A DNA stretch of 64,000 nucleotides from Thermoactinomyces sp. DSM 45891 (GCF_900119485.1 NZ_FPJZ01000003.1:108599-172598); one strand, 5' to 3'. Numbered from the stretch's first letter, positions 34,596-44,144 are shown. Notes: generated by a model not told the origin, from the letters alone. Made by a program: numbers and translations.

Positions 34596-36062
34596 CTATT
34601 TTTGACCTAATACATGGGCGTTCGGTAACTCTTCTTCCATTAATGTCATAGGAAACACGTTTTCAATATGAGTAAAAATACAGTGGTTTTCACTCATTTG
34701 AATCGTTCCTCGAACCCAAAAACGCTCATCTGACCAAATCGCAGGGAAAGCACGAAGTTGTACAGGTACCCATCGTTCACCAATCAACAGGACAGGACCT
34801 GTCCCTGAAATTGCAAGCATGAACATATTTTGTATCATGGTTCCTGTATGGTCTGTTTCCCCTGTATCAATTGCGTGTTCCGCTAACCAAGTACGTGCCT
34901 CAATCGTTGTAGGCAATTTATGAATTAAAATAGAGTAAACTTTTTTGAAATGAAGATATATATTAGAAATGCCTTGGTTATAGAGCCATTGAAACAGATT
35001 TTTCAAGGTATTTAAGAAGATCTTAGAAGCCATTGGAGTAGCTTTTCCACTATCCAAATACCAAATGCTAAAAAAATGAATGAAAGCTTCCTCATTTAGC
35101 ATAGACCATTGAAAAGATTGTCCAAATCGTTTGGAGAGATAGTCAAACAGTATCTCTAGCGATTTACTGTAAAATTGTTGGGTTCTCTTTTGTAATGGAT
35201 TAACCTGCGAAACGTAAAACTGCTCTAACTGTTGCATGATTTTAATCGGCAATCCTGGTTGTTCAGACATATACTCGACATTTGGCCAGAACAGAGTTTC
35301 ACGGATACCGTCCACCATCTCAGGCGTTGATGCTGGTGCTAACTTCTCCGCCTTTTCAAGCTCTTGAGCGCGTTTCATGGACCATCCAAGCACTTGCCAT
35401 CCTTGTTCACGTTCACGAGTTGCATATTTTTGTTGTTCTTGGTCTAGGTGGTTAAATTTCTCTAGTTGCACGAGTATCTCCCCTCTCATCTCATGCACAA
35501 AAGATGTATAAGGGCCAAACAGCTCATATCGATTTCCTAAACGTATTAAGCGAGTAAAGACAATCCGTTCACGAGGCACCTCTGCACCTCGTATCACTTC
35601 ATACTCAACCCCATCTAATAGAGATCGAAACAGCATGCTTTCTTCCCTTATGTCGATCATTTCATAACATGTGAGTTTACTATCCAAATAGCTTGTCAGC
35701 ACTCTTTCCTTCTCTGGTGTTCGGCGGACTGTTGATGCCCACAGCTCAACCGGTCGCTTATTTTGGACACAGGGGGCGTCAAGTAACAACCAATAATAAA
35801 AGGAAAAGGAAAAAGATTGTGGGACTGGTTCTTGTAGAGGTAAGTGCAATAACTCTTTAAAACGATGCCCCCACTTACTATGCTTTTCCATTTTCCAATA
35901 CGGATGAAACCACTGATTTAGGTCTACGAGTAATTTTTTTGATAGATCTCGGTCGCGTCCTTCTCGCAATCCCTCAGCATGACGAATCGTGACTACACGT
36001 TCACAGCACTTTTTGTACTTTTTCCCACTTCCACAAGGGCAGGGTTCATTTCGACCTACCAT
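34596..36062 (-). CDS. SEC-C motif protein of unknown function
   Basis: The 488-residue protein opens with a SEC-C zinc-binding motif (GRNEPCPCGSGKKYKKCC), as found at the end of SecA and in many unrelated proteins. The remaining 465 residues are not recognised; they are rich in Trp and aromatic residues, soluble, and include a helical segment with QQLEQFYVSQVNPLQKRTQQ. Near the C-terminus is a strand-rich block (GPVLLIGERWVPVQLRAFPA). GAGGTGTATGA precedes the ATG. No partner gene is visible. Confidence 0.6.
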   Translation of the reverse strand: MVGRNEPCPCGSGKKYKKCCERVVTIRHAEGLREGRDRDLSKKLLVDLNQWFHPYWKMEKHSKWGHRFKELLHLPLQEPVPQSFSFSFYYWLLLDAPCVQNKRPVELWASTVRRTPEKERVLTSYLDSKLTCYEMIDIREESMLFRSLLDGVEYEVIRGAEVPRERIVFTRLIRLGNRYELFGPYTSFVHEMRGEILVQLEKFNHLDQEQQKYATREREQGWQVLGWSMKRAQELEKAEKLAPASTPEMVDGIRETLFWPNVEYMSEQPGLPIKIMQQLEQFYVSQVNPLQKRTQQFYSKSLEILFDYLSKRFGQSFQWSMLNEEAFIHFFSIWYLDSGKATPMASKIFLNTLKNLFQWLYNQGISNIYLHFKKVYSILIHKLPTTIEARTWLAEHAIDTGETDHTGTMIQNMFMLAISGTGPVLLIGERWVPVQLRAFPAIWSDERFWVRGTIQMSENHCIFTHIENVFPMTLMEEELPNAHVLGQK

Positions 36063-36158
36063 TCATACACCTCGGATGAATTATTCCTTTCCTAAGTATA
36101 TCGAAAAAGTAGGGAAATTCAAAGACGAATTTGATAAAACTTTCCATTTTATCTTTTC

Positions 36159-36194
36159 AAAAAAGAAAGAACCTGCAATTCTTCTTTGCAGGTT
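36159..36194 (-). terminator. Terminator of the YabE-like gene
   Basis: Minus strand AACCTGCAA...TTGCAGGTT followed by CTTTCTTTT. Confidence 0.7.
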
Positions 36195-36224
36195 GCATAG
36201 TATTGAACTCCACTATGTACGGTC

Positions 36225-37241
36225 TTAATCTAGGATGTACACCTTTTTATCTTTACGTCCCCACTTTCTACATTCCGCTTCAGAATTAAAATATACATCA
36301 ACAATATTTCCTTTTACGGCACCACCTGTATCTGCTGCAACCGCCATTCCATAGTCTTCAATGAACAGCTTTGTTCCAAGTGGAATTACTTTTGGATCAA
36401 CTGCCACTAGTCCAACTCTAGCCACTTTCCCTGAAGCCGTCTTTGCACCTTTTTTGGAAGTGTAGGCGGTGGTTTCGGCCATTATCATTTTCTTATACGA
36501 CGTTCCGTTTGGTAAGGAACCACCACCTGCAAACGCGGGTCTCGAATCTTCCTCTTCTTTCGTTCCAATCTTAAATACTGCTTTTACAGGATCGATTTTT
36601 TCGATCAACTTGGAATCAGAAGCTGGCTTTCCATCCTTCATCATAGGCTCACCATTTTTATAGTAGATGGTAACTTGATAAATCTCTTTTCCTAGCTTTC
36701 CAGGGGTAACCTCTTTCTTCTCCCCTTTTGCTAAGGTTTTATCTTTTTGTTCTTCTGTATCGAACTTAATCTCTTTTTCTTCTTTTTTGACTACTTGCTC
36801 AATTCTGTCAACTGAGATCTGCATTCCATCTTGAATTTTTGCATCCAATGCTGTACTTACTTCGTCCCATTCACCTAAGGCGATTTTTTGCTCCTCTAAA
36901 AACTCACGAACCGTACCTTTCGCGGTCTCTTTCTCACCTTCGGCTTTACCACCTATAGTTAGGCTGACTTTACATCGACAATTCAAGCTAACGTTGGTAA
37001 GATCTTTGGTCAATTTTTGAGTCCAAGGAACACTAGGATGGTACTTTTGTTTCATCTCGGCTATCTTGAAACCTTCATCCTCCAAAGCTTCAGCAACTGT
37101 ATCATGAAAGCCTTTTGAGACGACTTTCTTACCATCGCTAAAGGTGATGACTACTTCTTTCTCCATCGCATTTACCACAAGTGTCCCGGTTAAACTGAGG
37201 GCTACTGTAGCTATTCCGGCTAGAAGAAATTTTTTATTCAT
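36225..37241 (-). CDS. YabE-like cell-wall protein with DUF348, G5 and 3D domains
   Basis: The 338-residue exported protein has a signal peptide (FLLAGIATVALSLTGTLVVNA), two ubiquitin-like DUF348 repeats (about 28-75 and 90-140), a G5 domain (about 145-230, with KTLAKGEKKEVTPGKLGKEI) and a C-terminal 3D domain (AETTAYTSKKG through AADTGGAVKGNIVDVYF) holding three aspartates. The YabE/Rpf2 group resembles resuscitation-promoting factors and is thought to cleave peptidoglycan. It is shorter than Bacillus YabE. The CRC at residues 88-90 in the second DUF348 repeat is unusual. Monocistronic. Confidence 0.85.
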   Translation of the reverse strand: MNKKFLLAGIATVALSLTGTLVVNAMEKEVVITFSDGKKVVSKGFHDTVAEALEDEGFKIAEMKQKYHPSVPWTQKLTKDLTNVSLNCRCKVSLTIGGKAEGEKETAKGTVREFLEEQKIALGEWDEVSTALDAKIQDGMQISVDRIEQVVKKEEKEIKFDTEEQKDKTLAKGEKKEVTPGKLGKEIYQVTIYYKNGEPMMKDGKPASDSKLIEKIDPVKAVFKIGTKEEEDSRPAFAGGGSLPNGTSYKKMIMAETTAYTSKKGAKTASGKVARVGLVAVDPKVIPLGTKLFIEDYGMAVAADTGGAVKGNIVDVYFNSEAECRKWGRKDKKVYILD

Positions 37242-37353
37242 CGAATCGCTCCTTTAGTGGGTTTAACGTGTCCCATTATAACAGACTATTTTCGTTATTT
37301 CTATGCAAATTGGCTAAATAGGAAGTATTTTCTAACCCTCTTCCCTTATCGGC

Positions 37354-37382
37354 AAAAAAGCCGTCACATATTGGGCGACGGC
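37354..37382 (-). terminator. Terminator of the VanW gene
   Basis: Minus strand GCCGTC...GACGGC followed by TTTTTT. Confidence 0.8.
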
Positions 37383-37385
37383 TAG

Positions 37386-38360
37386 TTAGGATTCATCTTG
37401 CTGCGATAATGGGGGTGAATCAGGTATTTCATTCTGTTTATGCATAATGGCATTTGGCCCATAAATAGATATATTCAAAACTCCTCCGGTTATGCGGGAA
37501 GATATCAAAATAGGTTCATTGAATTGGTTACGAAACTTAAAATCATAGCCTCCCCATGACACGGTAGCATCCCGGTCTTTAGGGACATACGCCACATGCT
37601 TGCTATGGCTATAGCGTTGCACAATTTGCAGTCCTGCTTGATCAGCACTATTAAATAAGGTGGAAGAAGTTTGGCAGATCCCTCCCCCGACTCCTTCGCT
37701 ATACTCTCCTTTTACAATGATACGAGCAGGACGATAACCGCGTTCGGTTGTCCGAATGCCTACGATTTCATTAAATGAAAAGGTTTCTCCTGGTACGACG
37801 ATTCTATGGTCAATCGCATTCGTAGACAGAGAAATATTGTGTGATCGGTTTTCATTATCAGGATTAAAATAAGTCCGATATGAACCTAGACGCTTCTGCT
37901 TCAAGGTCAACACTTTTTGTTTGGTGATCTGTGGCTGAAGTATTTTTAATGGTAGTTCTTGAGGCAGATTAAGAATTTGATGGACATTTTGTAGAGTCTC
38001 CTCAATCGCTACATAATCAACTTGATAACCAACTTGATCTGGTATCAGTTTTCTATTCTTATAAAAAGCAGATACAGGGTCTTTTTCAACTTGTGGAGCA
38101 ACTTCAGTTCGAATCCAGCTGTGAATGAGTTCATGGTCTAATGAAGTAGGGTCAATTCCGTCAAATCCTATGTCACCCAATTCTAATTCCCAGACTTGAT
38201 TCTCATGATGAAATATCATCTTTGCATTCAGTTGATGTCCTGCTTTTGGAGTTTTCTCCTCTTGTGGAGATGCCTGTTTTTGACTTGCTTGCATGGGAGT
38301 ACAAGACAGTATGAACAAACACATAGTGGATATAAACGTGATCAGAATTGGTTTCTTCAT
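37386..38360 (-). CDS. VanW family lipoprotein
   Basis: The 324-residue protein has a lipoprotein signal ending FILSC (cysteine 20). A peptidoglycan-binding-like domain (PG_binding_4 type, about 40-130) is followed by the VanW domain: LGSYRTYF, VVPGETFSFNEIVG, GGGICQTSSTLFNSA and ERGYRPARI. The same architecture occurs in YoaR-type proteins. VanW was named from vancomycin clusters, but its activity is not established; a role at the cell wall is inferred. Divergent from cydAB. Confidence 0.88.
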   Translation of the reverse strand: MKKPILITFISTMCLFILSCTPMQASQKQASPQEEKTPKAGHQLNAKMIFHHENQVWELELGDIGFDGIDPTSLDHELIHSWIRTEVAPQVEKDPVSAFYKNRKLIPDQVGYQVDYVAIEETLQNVHQILNLPQELPLKILQPQITKQKVLTLKQKRLGSYRTYFNPDNENRSHNISLSTNAIDHRIVVPGETFSFNEIVGIRTTERGYRPARIIVKGEYSEGVGGGICQTSSTLFNSADQAGLQIVQRYSHSKHVAYVPKDRDATVSWGGYDFKFRNQFNEPILISSRITGGVLNISIYGPNAIMHKQNEIPDSPPLSQQDES

Positions 38361-38441
38361 CTGATTCTCCTCCTTCCTCCAGTAGTCTGCCCAGAGATTC
38401 GCCGAATAATAATCACAATCCCGTCACATATTCCTATATAT

Positions 38442-38457
38442 GTGATATTATTCACAT
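38442..38457. promoter_or_regulatory. Fnr/Rex-type palindrome upstream of cydA
   Basis: TGTGATATTATTCACA is TGTGA-N6-TCACA, the core of the Bacillus Fnr site and close to the Rex site. TATAAT follows at 38460-38465. A second half-matching copy, TTGTGAAATATTGAACA, lies near 38507-38523. Redox or oxygen control of the oxidase is expected. Confidence 0.6.
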
Positions 38458-38556
38458 TTTATAATGTTTATAGATCCATTTATTGTTTGAAATCAAGATC
38501 TTTATTTGTGAAATATTGAACATGATAGCATTGTTTCAATAAAAGGAGGCCTATCA

Positions 38557-39882
38557 ATGGATGCTGTTTTTTGGTCACGAATTCTCACAGCAGAAACACT
38601 TTCCTTTCATATTATCTTCGCCACGATCGGAGTCGGTGTTCCTTTATTTATCTCATTAGCTGAAGCATGGGGGATCTGGAAAAAAGATAATCACTATATC
38701 ATGTTAGCAAAAAGATGGACCCGCGGCTTTGTTATTACTGTAGCTGTCGGTGTGGTAACGGGAACCTGTATTGGACTTATGCTTTCTCTGTTATGGCCCC
38801 AGTTTATGCAACTAGCAGGCAATGTAATCAGCCTTCCGCTATTTATGGAGACATTCGCCTTTTTCGTCGAAGCTATCTTTCTTGGTATTTATTTATATAC
38901 ATGGGATCGTTTTAAAAATCCGTGGATCCATTGGGCTAGTTCCGTCCCCATCGTGATTGGATCCTCTATGTCAGCTGTATTTATCACGATCGTAAACGCA
39001 TTTATGAATACTCCAGCTGGGTTTCGTCTAGAAAATGGAAAAGCGGTCGATATTGATCCGATTGCCGCTATGCTCAACCCTGCTACACCTAGTAAAGTAG
39101 CACACGTCTTATCCTCTGCATATCTAACATGCGGCTTCTTACTTGCCTCCATCGCCGCCTATCACATCCTCAAAGGTAGAAATCATGTTTATTATAAAAA
39201 GGCGCTTCGTCTAACGATGATCACTGGATTTATCCTCGCTATCGCGACTTTTGCAGCTGGTGATATCTCTGGAAAGTTTTTAGCTAAGCATCAACCAACT
39301 AAATTAGCGGCTGCCGAATGGCACTTTGAAACAGCCAAGCAGGCTCCTTTGATTTTCGGTGGTGTTTTAAACAAGGAAACACAAGAAGTGAAGTATGGAA
39401 TCGAAATACCTTTTGCCCTTAGTATCTTGGCTGGTAATTCTCCTAATCATGAAGTGAAAGGTCTAAATGATATTCCCCAGGATTTATGGCCACCACTTTA
39501 TATTCATTATCTGTTTGACGGCATGGTGTCAATCGGATTTTATCTCTTGCTTGTCTCAGCGGTTTTCGCAATTGAATGGTATCGAAAAAAAGGGAATCAG
39601 TGGAGTCCATGGCTTTTGCGAGGCATTGTCTTAGGAGCTCCCCTAGCTTTTATTGCTATTCAATTGGGATGGATATTCGCAGAAGTAGGTCGGCAACCGT
39701 GGATTATTACCGGGGTCTTAAGAGTTGATAAAGCTGCCACTACAGCAGATCACGTTTCCTCTACTACCTGGGCTTTTAGTGCCTTATTCCTCGCTCTCGG
39801 GATACTCACATGTATCGTATTATATCGCTTGTTCAGACATAACCGCGCAGAGCAAGAATTAGCGAAACGCTACGGATTATAA
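38557..39882 (+). CDS. cydA: Cytochrome bd-type quinol oxidase subunit I
   Basis: The 441-residue membrane protein is the haem-bearing subunit that passes electrons from quinol to oxygen. Haem ligands and motifs: ETLSFHIIFATIGVG with the histidine near residue 18, the LFMETFAFFVEAIFLG glutamates near 100, and GWIFAEVGRQPWIITGVLR, the diagnostic block. The Q-loop is short, as in cyanide-insensitive or YthA/CbdA-type oxidases rather than E. coli CydA. AAAGGAGG precedes the ATG. Followed by cydB after 14 bases. Confidence 0.92.
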   Translation: MDAVFWSRILTAETLSFHIIFATIGVGVPLFISLAEAWGIWKKDNHYIMLAKRWTRGFVITVAVGVVTGTCIGLMLSLLWPQFMQLAGNVISLPLFMETFAFFVEAIFLGIYLYTWDRFKNPWIHWASSVPIVIGSSMSAVFITIVNAFMNTPAGFRLENGKAVDIDPIAAMLNPATPSKVAHVLSSAYLTCGFLLASIAAYHILKGRNHVYYKKALRLTMITGFILAIATFAAGDISGKFLAKHQPTKLAAAEWHFETAKQAPLIFGGVLNKETQEVKYGIEIPFALSILAGNSPNHEVKGLNDIPQDLWPPLYIHYLFDGMVSIGFYLLLVSAVFAIEWYRKKGNQWSPWLLRGIVLGAPLAFIAIQLGWIFAEVGRQPWIITGVLRVDKAATTADHVSSTTWAFSALFLALGILTCIVLYRLFRHNRAEQELAKRYGL

Positions 39883-39896
39883 GGAGGAAAATCATC

Positions 39897-40925
39897 ATGT
39901 CACTCGAGATGATTGGAATTACAGTACTATGGACATTTTTGTATGGATATCTAATCATAGCCTCCATTGATTTTGGTGCTGGTTTCTTCTCTTATTACAG
40001 CATGAAAACGAAAAAGGATCACATTGTGAATACGGTGATCGAAAGATATCTCTCGCCTGTTTGGGAGGTGACGAATGTATTCTTGATTTTTTTTATTGTA
40101 GGGATTATTGGATTCTTTCCTGATACAGCCTATTACTATGGAACCGCTCTTCTTATTCCAGGAAGCGTCTTCTTGATACTCCTTACCATCCGGGGTTCTT
40201 TTTATGCCTTTGCTCATTATGGAGTTCGAAGCAATCGCATTTATATGTTTTTGTATGGAGCTACTGGATTGCTGATTCCCGCAAGTCTATCCACTATTTT
40301 AACCATGTCAGAAGGAGGATTTATTAGGGAAACAGATTCTGGAATTACGCTATCGATCGTTCAATTATTCACAAATCCTTATTCATGGGCGGTTACGTTT
40401 TTAGCCATCGTAAGCGTTTTGTATATTAGTTCATCCTTCCTTACTTTCTATGCTAATCGAGCGCAAGACACTCCTGCTCGTGAATTACTACGCAAATACG
40501 CGTTAGCATGGAGTGGGCCCACTATCCTAGCCAGTCTTTTGGTTTTCTGGGCTCTTTCTCACCATAACCCACGCCATTTTCAGCGAGCACTTGAGATTGG
40601 TTGGTGCTTTGGGCTATCCCTACTTTGCTTTATAGGGGCTGTATTTCTAATTTGGAAACGAAAATGGTTCGGACTTGCCTTTGTGCTAGTCATGCTCCAG
40701 TTTGGGTTTGCTTTCTTTGGATATGGAGCTTCTCATCTCCCGTATTTATTAGATCCCTATATTACCATTCAGGGCGCCGTTACCAGTCCTGTCCTCGGAA
40801 AAGCATTAGTCATCACTTTTCTCGCTGGGCTGTTGGTATTAATCCCATCACTTGGGCTCCTACTTTGGCTATTTTTATTCAATGCCAAATATGTACAGGG
40901 TGAACATGAGGAAGGATATTTATAA
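39897..40925 (+). CDS. cydB: Cytochrome bd-type quinol oxidase subunit II
   Basis: The 342-residue protein has about eight membrane helices. Start LEMIGITVLWTFLYGYLIIASIDFGAG is the typical CydB opening, where WTFLYGYLIIASIDFG replaces the W-x-(L/V)-x-G-x-(D)FG pattern. The heterodimer with CydA forms the oxidase. AAGGAGG sets the ATG. No cydC or cydD assembly genes follow; the next gene is convergent. Confidence 0.88.
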   Translation: MSLEMIGITVLWTFLYGYLIIASIDFGAGFFSYYSMKTKKDHIVNTVIERYLSPVWEVTNVFLIFFIVGIIGFFPDTAYYYGTALLIPGSVFLILLTIRGSFYAFAHYGVRSNRIYMFLYGATGLLIPASLSTILTMSEGGFIRETDSGITLSIVQLFTNPYSWAVTFLAIVSVLYISSSFLTFYANRAQDTPARELLRKYALAWSGPTILASLLVFWALSHHNPRHFQRALEIGWCFGLSLLCFIGAVFLIWKRKWFGLAFVLVMLQFGFAFFGYGASHLPYLLDPYITIQGAVTSPVLGKALVITFLAGLLVLIPSLGLLLWLFLFNAKYVQGEHEEGYL

Positions 40926-41020
40926 GAATGATCCTACCTGCTTATTATGAATGAATTAAGACCCATTCATCTGTCCACTACAATGAGTGAGCTATGACAG
41001 GTTTATGGGTCCAAAAGGTA

Positions 41021-41722
41021 TTATGAACAAGAACACTTGTCTACAAAATAGCGAAATAGCTTCAAAGAATGTTCATCATGAGTCATTGCTTCAGGGTGCC
41101 ATTGAACCGCTAAGGCAAATTGATCACCTTGGTATTCAAATGCCTCCACGACTCCATCAGGGGCATAAGCGGTTGCTTGACATGTACCCGGTAAGTCTTT
41201 CACAGATTGGTGATGAAAGCTATTGACATCAATTTGACACTCATCTAAAATTTCTGCTAATTTTGATTGCGGGTCAATTTGGATCTTATGTGTAGCAACA
41301 TGCCGATCTGCTTCTTGGGAATGCGGTAAATCGGTAGTTACTTGCGACGGCACATCTTGAATCAGCGTTCCACCTAGTACAACATTAAGCACTTGAGCTC
41401 CTCGACAAATGGCTAATATGGGCTTTCTGCGATTCATAAATGCTTTCGCGAGTTGGAATTCATATTGATCCCGAGTATCACAAACCAAATCAAGTGTTGG
41501 ATGAGGTTCTTCATGGTAGTGAATAGGATTAATATCTCCGCCACCTGATAAGAGTAAACCGTCCAATCGATCAGCTAGTTCCTCTGCCAATGTTTCATTG
41601 ACAATGGGTGATAATAAAACAGGGATTCCACCAGCAGTAGCAACCGAGTTCGCATATGCCCTTCTTATTTTGGTAAACTCATCTAATTCGATAAATGTTG
41701 TAATCCCGATCATTGCAGACAT
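41021..41722 (-). CDS. Class I glutamine amidotransferase-like hydrolase (peptidase C26, PuuD type)
   Basis: The 233-residue hydrolase has the family start IGITTF, DGLLLSGGGDINP, the nucleophile elbow PILAICRGAQVLNV with the catalytic cysteine near residue 125, and the partner histidine in ALAVQWHPEA near 213. The subgroup includes gamma-glutamyl-gamma-aminobutyrate hydrolase of putrescine breakdown and other gamma-glutamyl hydrolases. A link with the distant speA is possible but not shown. The start codon has AGGGG upstream. Monocistronic. Confidence 0.85.
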   Translation of the reverse strand: MSAMIGITTFIELDEFTKIRRAYANSVATAGGIPVLLSPIVNETLAEELADRLDGLLLSGGGDINPIHYHEEPHPTLDLVCDTRDQYEFQLAKAFMNRRKPILAICRGAQVLNVVLGGTLIQDVPSQVTTDLPHSQEADRHVATHKIQIDPQSKLAEILDECQIDVNSFHHQSVKDLPGTCQATAYAPDGVVEAFEYQGDQFALAVQWHPEAMTHDEHSLKLFRYFVDKCSCS

Positions 41723-41800
41723 CCGCTACATCCCCTTATGAAGTAATGAATAACATACTGGATTTATAAAATTGTATGTTCATTTGGCATAATAGGCAAC

Positions 41801-41833
41801 AAAAAACTCCAGGCGCGATATCTGGAGTTTTTT
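41801..41833 (-). terminator. Terminator of the DUF378 gene
   Basis: AAAAAACTCCAG...CTGGAGTTTTTT, symmetric, so it works on both strands. Confidence 0.8.
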
Positions 41834-41837
41834 ATCT

Positions 41838-42068
41838 TTAATGATTGTCGTTATCAGCGGTTACTCGATCGTCAAAAAGGAAACGGATGGAGTAAATTCC
41901 CGCAAGACCTACTATGGAGTAGATGATTCGGCTAAACATAGAGGTTGCAGGAGTTGGGTCACCACCAAAGATGGCAGCTACAATATCCCATCCAAACACT
42001 CCTATCAGAAGCCAGTTGAGCGCGCCAATAATGACTAATAGAAGGGCAATTTTTTTCATACTAACCAT
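41838..42068 (-). CDS. DUF378 membrane protein (YuzA-like)
   Basis: The 76-residue protein has two membrane helices: ALLLVIIGALNWLLIGVFGWD and SRIIYSIVGLAGIYSIRFLF, the conserved pattern of DUF378. The function is unknown. AGGAGG lies three bases before ATG 42068 and twelve before ATG 42059, so either may start translation. It has its own terminator. Confidence 0.85.
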   Translation of the reverse strand: MVSMKKIALLLVIIGALNWLLIGVFGWDIVAAIFGGDPTPATSMFSRIIYSIVGLAGIYSIRFLFDDRVTADNDNH

Positions 42069-42141
42069 GTTCCTCCTTTGTGAGTCACTATTAGTATGAG
42101 AATGCAGGCAAATATTATACAGAAAGGTTCTTTTTCTATTT

Positions 42142-43248
42142 CTACACTTGTACGTTCAAAGCTGCCTCTGCTTCTTGCTTGCGCTTGTGCTCTTCCGCTA
42201 ATTTATCAATTTCTTTTTTCAGTTCTGCAACCATTTCCTTCTCAGGAATCTTACGAATAATTTCTCCATGTCTAAATAGGAGACCTTCGCCACGTGCTCC
42301 CGCGATGCCGATGTCCGCTTCTTTCGCTTCTCCAGGGCCGTTCACTGCACAACCAAGGACGGAAACTTTAATCGGTGCTTGAATATTCGAGATGTACTCT
42401 TCTACCTCATTGGCAATACTAATTAAATCAATCTCAATTCGGCCACACGTTGGGCAAGAAATTAACGTAGCCGCATTTGCTGCTAATCCAAATGTTTTTA
42501 ATAACTCGCGCGCTACTTTTACTTCTTCTACTGGATCAGCACTGAGTGAAATTCTCATGGTAGAACCAATTCCTTGAGAGAGAATCGCACCTAGACCCGC
42601 CGAGCTCTTTACTGTTCCAGAGAATAAAGTCCCTGATTCCGTAATTCCTAAATGCAAAGGATAACGGAACGCGGCAGCTGCTTTTTGGTAAGCCTCGATT
42701 GCTAAGCGTACATCCGATGCCTTTAAGGAAACAATAATATCTTGGAAGTCTAGATCCTCTAAAATCCCAATATGATAAAGGGCGCTTTCCACCATACCTT
42801 CAGCGGTGGGATATCCATATTTGTCTAGAATCCGCTTCTCCAAAGACCCTGCATTTACTCCGATTCGAATGGGAATTCCACGTTCTTTAGCCGCCTTAAC
42901 AACTGCTTCTACTTTTTCACGGCGACCGATATTCCCTGGATTAATACGAATTTTATCAATTCCACCCTCTATAGCTCTTAAAGCAAGTTTGTAATCAAAG
43001 TGAATGTCCGCTACTAAAGGGACGGTGATTTCTTTTTTTATCTCTTTAATAGCATCAGCTGCACGTTGATCCGGTACAGCCACACGAACAATTTGACACC
43101 CAGCTTCAGCAAGACGATTAATTTCGGCTACCACTTTTGGGACATCATGCGTTTTACTAGTAGTCATACTTTGAATAACAACTTGATCATTTCCACCAAT
43201 TTGTATATTTCCAACCTTTACAGGTCTTGTTTCTGAACGATGATACAC
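42142..43248 (-). CDS. ispG: 4-hydroxy-3-methylbut-2-en-1-yl diphosphate synthase (flavodoxin)
   Basis: The 368-residue enzyme of the non-mevalonate isoprenoid pathway converts methylerythritol cyclodiphosphate to HMBPP. Visible blocks are QSMTTSKTHDV, PLVADIHFDYKLAL, RINPGNIG, LGITESGT and the iron-sulfur cysteines in SCPTCGR and LGCAVNGPGEA. Start is GTG 43248 with AAGGAG upstream. The preceding gene cluster ends in a terminator. It is an essential gene in related bacteria. Confidence 0.96.
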   Translation of the reverse strand: MYHRSETRPVKVGNIQIGGNDQVVIQSMTTSKTHDVPKVVAEINRLAEAGCQIVRVAVPDQRAADAIKEIKKEITVPLVADIHFDYKLALRAIEGGIDKIRINPGNIGRREKVEAVVKAAKERGIPIRIGVNAGSLEKRILDKYGYPTAEGMVESALYHIGILEDLDFQDIIVSLKASDVRLAIEAYQKAAAAFRYPLHLGITESGTLFSGTVKSSAGLGAILSQGIGSTMRISLSADPVEEVKVARELLKTFGLAANAATLISCPTCGRIEIDLISIANEVEEYISNIQAPIKVSVLGCAVNGPGEAKEADIGIAGARGEGLLFRHGEIIRKIPEKEMVAELKKEIDKLAEEHKRKQEAEAALNVQV

Positions 43249-43307
43249 GATGTATTCGCTCCTTTTTATAAAGCTTTTCTAGAGAAAGTATATCATAGCT
43301 GTCAAAC

Positions 43308-43329
43308 AAAAAAGGAGCTAAACAGCTCC
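43308..43329 (-). terminator. Terminator of the comG-aroK-yqzE region
   Basis: Minus strand GGAGCTGTTTAGCTCC followed by TTTTTT, 24 bases after the yqzE stop. Confidence 0.75.
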
Positions 43330-43353
43330 CGATAATGGATAACTTTTTACAAT

Positions 43354-43578
43354 TTACGATGGCTTCGAACCTTCTGTTGGCTTTTGTGATCGATGACGTC
43401 GTTCTAACTGCTTCTCCACGAAGAGCTTGGTTCCAATCGGGACGATCCCAAACCATTTTTCTAGCCAAGGTTCTTTTCGCTCTAATCGCTGTGCTTTTCG
43501 TTCCGTTCGCGGAGTTTCCATAAACCATAACATCTGCTTCATCATATAGGTAATCCAATCTCTAAATGACAACCTCAT
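43354..43578 (-). CDS. yqzE: YqzE family protein
   Basis: About 74 residues resembling YqzE, which also follows the comG genes in Bacillus: FRDWITYMMKQMLWFMETPR, an ERK-rich basic middle and EKWFGIVPIGTKLFVEK. The function is unknown. The frame starts at GTG 43581 or ATG 43578, with AGGG eight bases before the latter. The gene follows aroK after 47 bases. Confidence 0.75.
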   Translation of the reverse strand: MRLSFRDWITYMMKQMLWFMETPRTERKAQRLERKEPWLEKWFGIVPIGTKLFVEKQLERRHRSQKPTEGSKPS

Positions 43579-43625
43579 CACCTCATCCCTAGCATGACCT
43601 CCTAATCATTCCTTTAAACAGGGAG

Positions 43626-44144
43626 CTAATGCCAATGGGAGAGGATTTCGGTTGTGATTGCTTCAGGTGAACGGTCATCTGTCTGAATCCGGTAGTCAGC
43701 AATCGTTTCATAAAGGCTCTTTCTTTCACTCCATATACGTCGAATTTTTTCGGCCTTATCCCCTTGCAAGAGAGGTCGATTTACATCTAAATCCAACCGC
43801 TGAATAAGAGTCTCCACATCGGCTATTAGATGAAACACCACTCCATTCGCTTTCTTCATCCGTTTTCTATTCTCGGGCCGAAGTATAACACCCCCGCCTG
43901 TAATGAGAATATGTGGCTGGGGTTGCTTCAAAAAATGCTTTAGAGCTTGCGATTCCAATTCGCGAAAATAAGACTCGCCCAACTGCTCAAATATGCTTGG
44001 GATCGATTGATTTTGTCTCTCTTCAATCCAGTGATCAAAATCAATAGCTGGATACGGAAGATGCTGAGCAAGATGTTTTCCAACGGTGCTTTTTCCAGTC
44101 CCCATCATCCCTAACAAGATTAGATGTTTTTGATGTAGATTCAT
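43626..44144 (-). CDS. aroK: Shikimate kinase
   Basis: The 172-residue kinase phosphorylates shikimate in chorismate synthesis. It has Walker A GMMGTGKSTVGK (12-23), FDHWIEE with the shikimate-binding aspartate, ITGGGVILRPENR (the GGG loop) and VNRPLLQGD in the lid. It follows comGG after 27 bases; the aroK-comG link is seen in related genomes and probably is only positional. Confidence 0.93.
   Translation of the reverse strand: MNLHQKHLILLGMMGTGKSTVGKHLAQHLPYPAIDFDHWIEERQNQSIPSIFEQLGESYFRELESQALKHFLKQPQPHILITGGGVILRPENRKRMKKANGVVFHLIADVETLIQRLDLDVNRPLLQGDKAEKIRRIWSERKSLYETIADYRIQTDDRSPEAITTEILSHWH

Noticed and set aside
43187..43558. 123-residue minus frame overlapping yqzE and the ispG start
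   Set aside because: It overlaps the terminator at 43308-43329 and is out of frame with yqzE.
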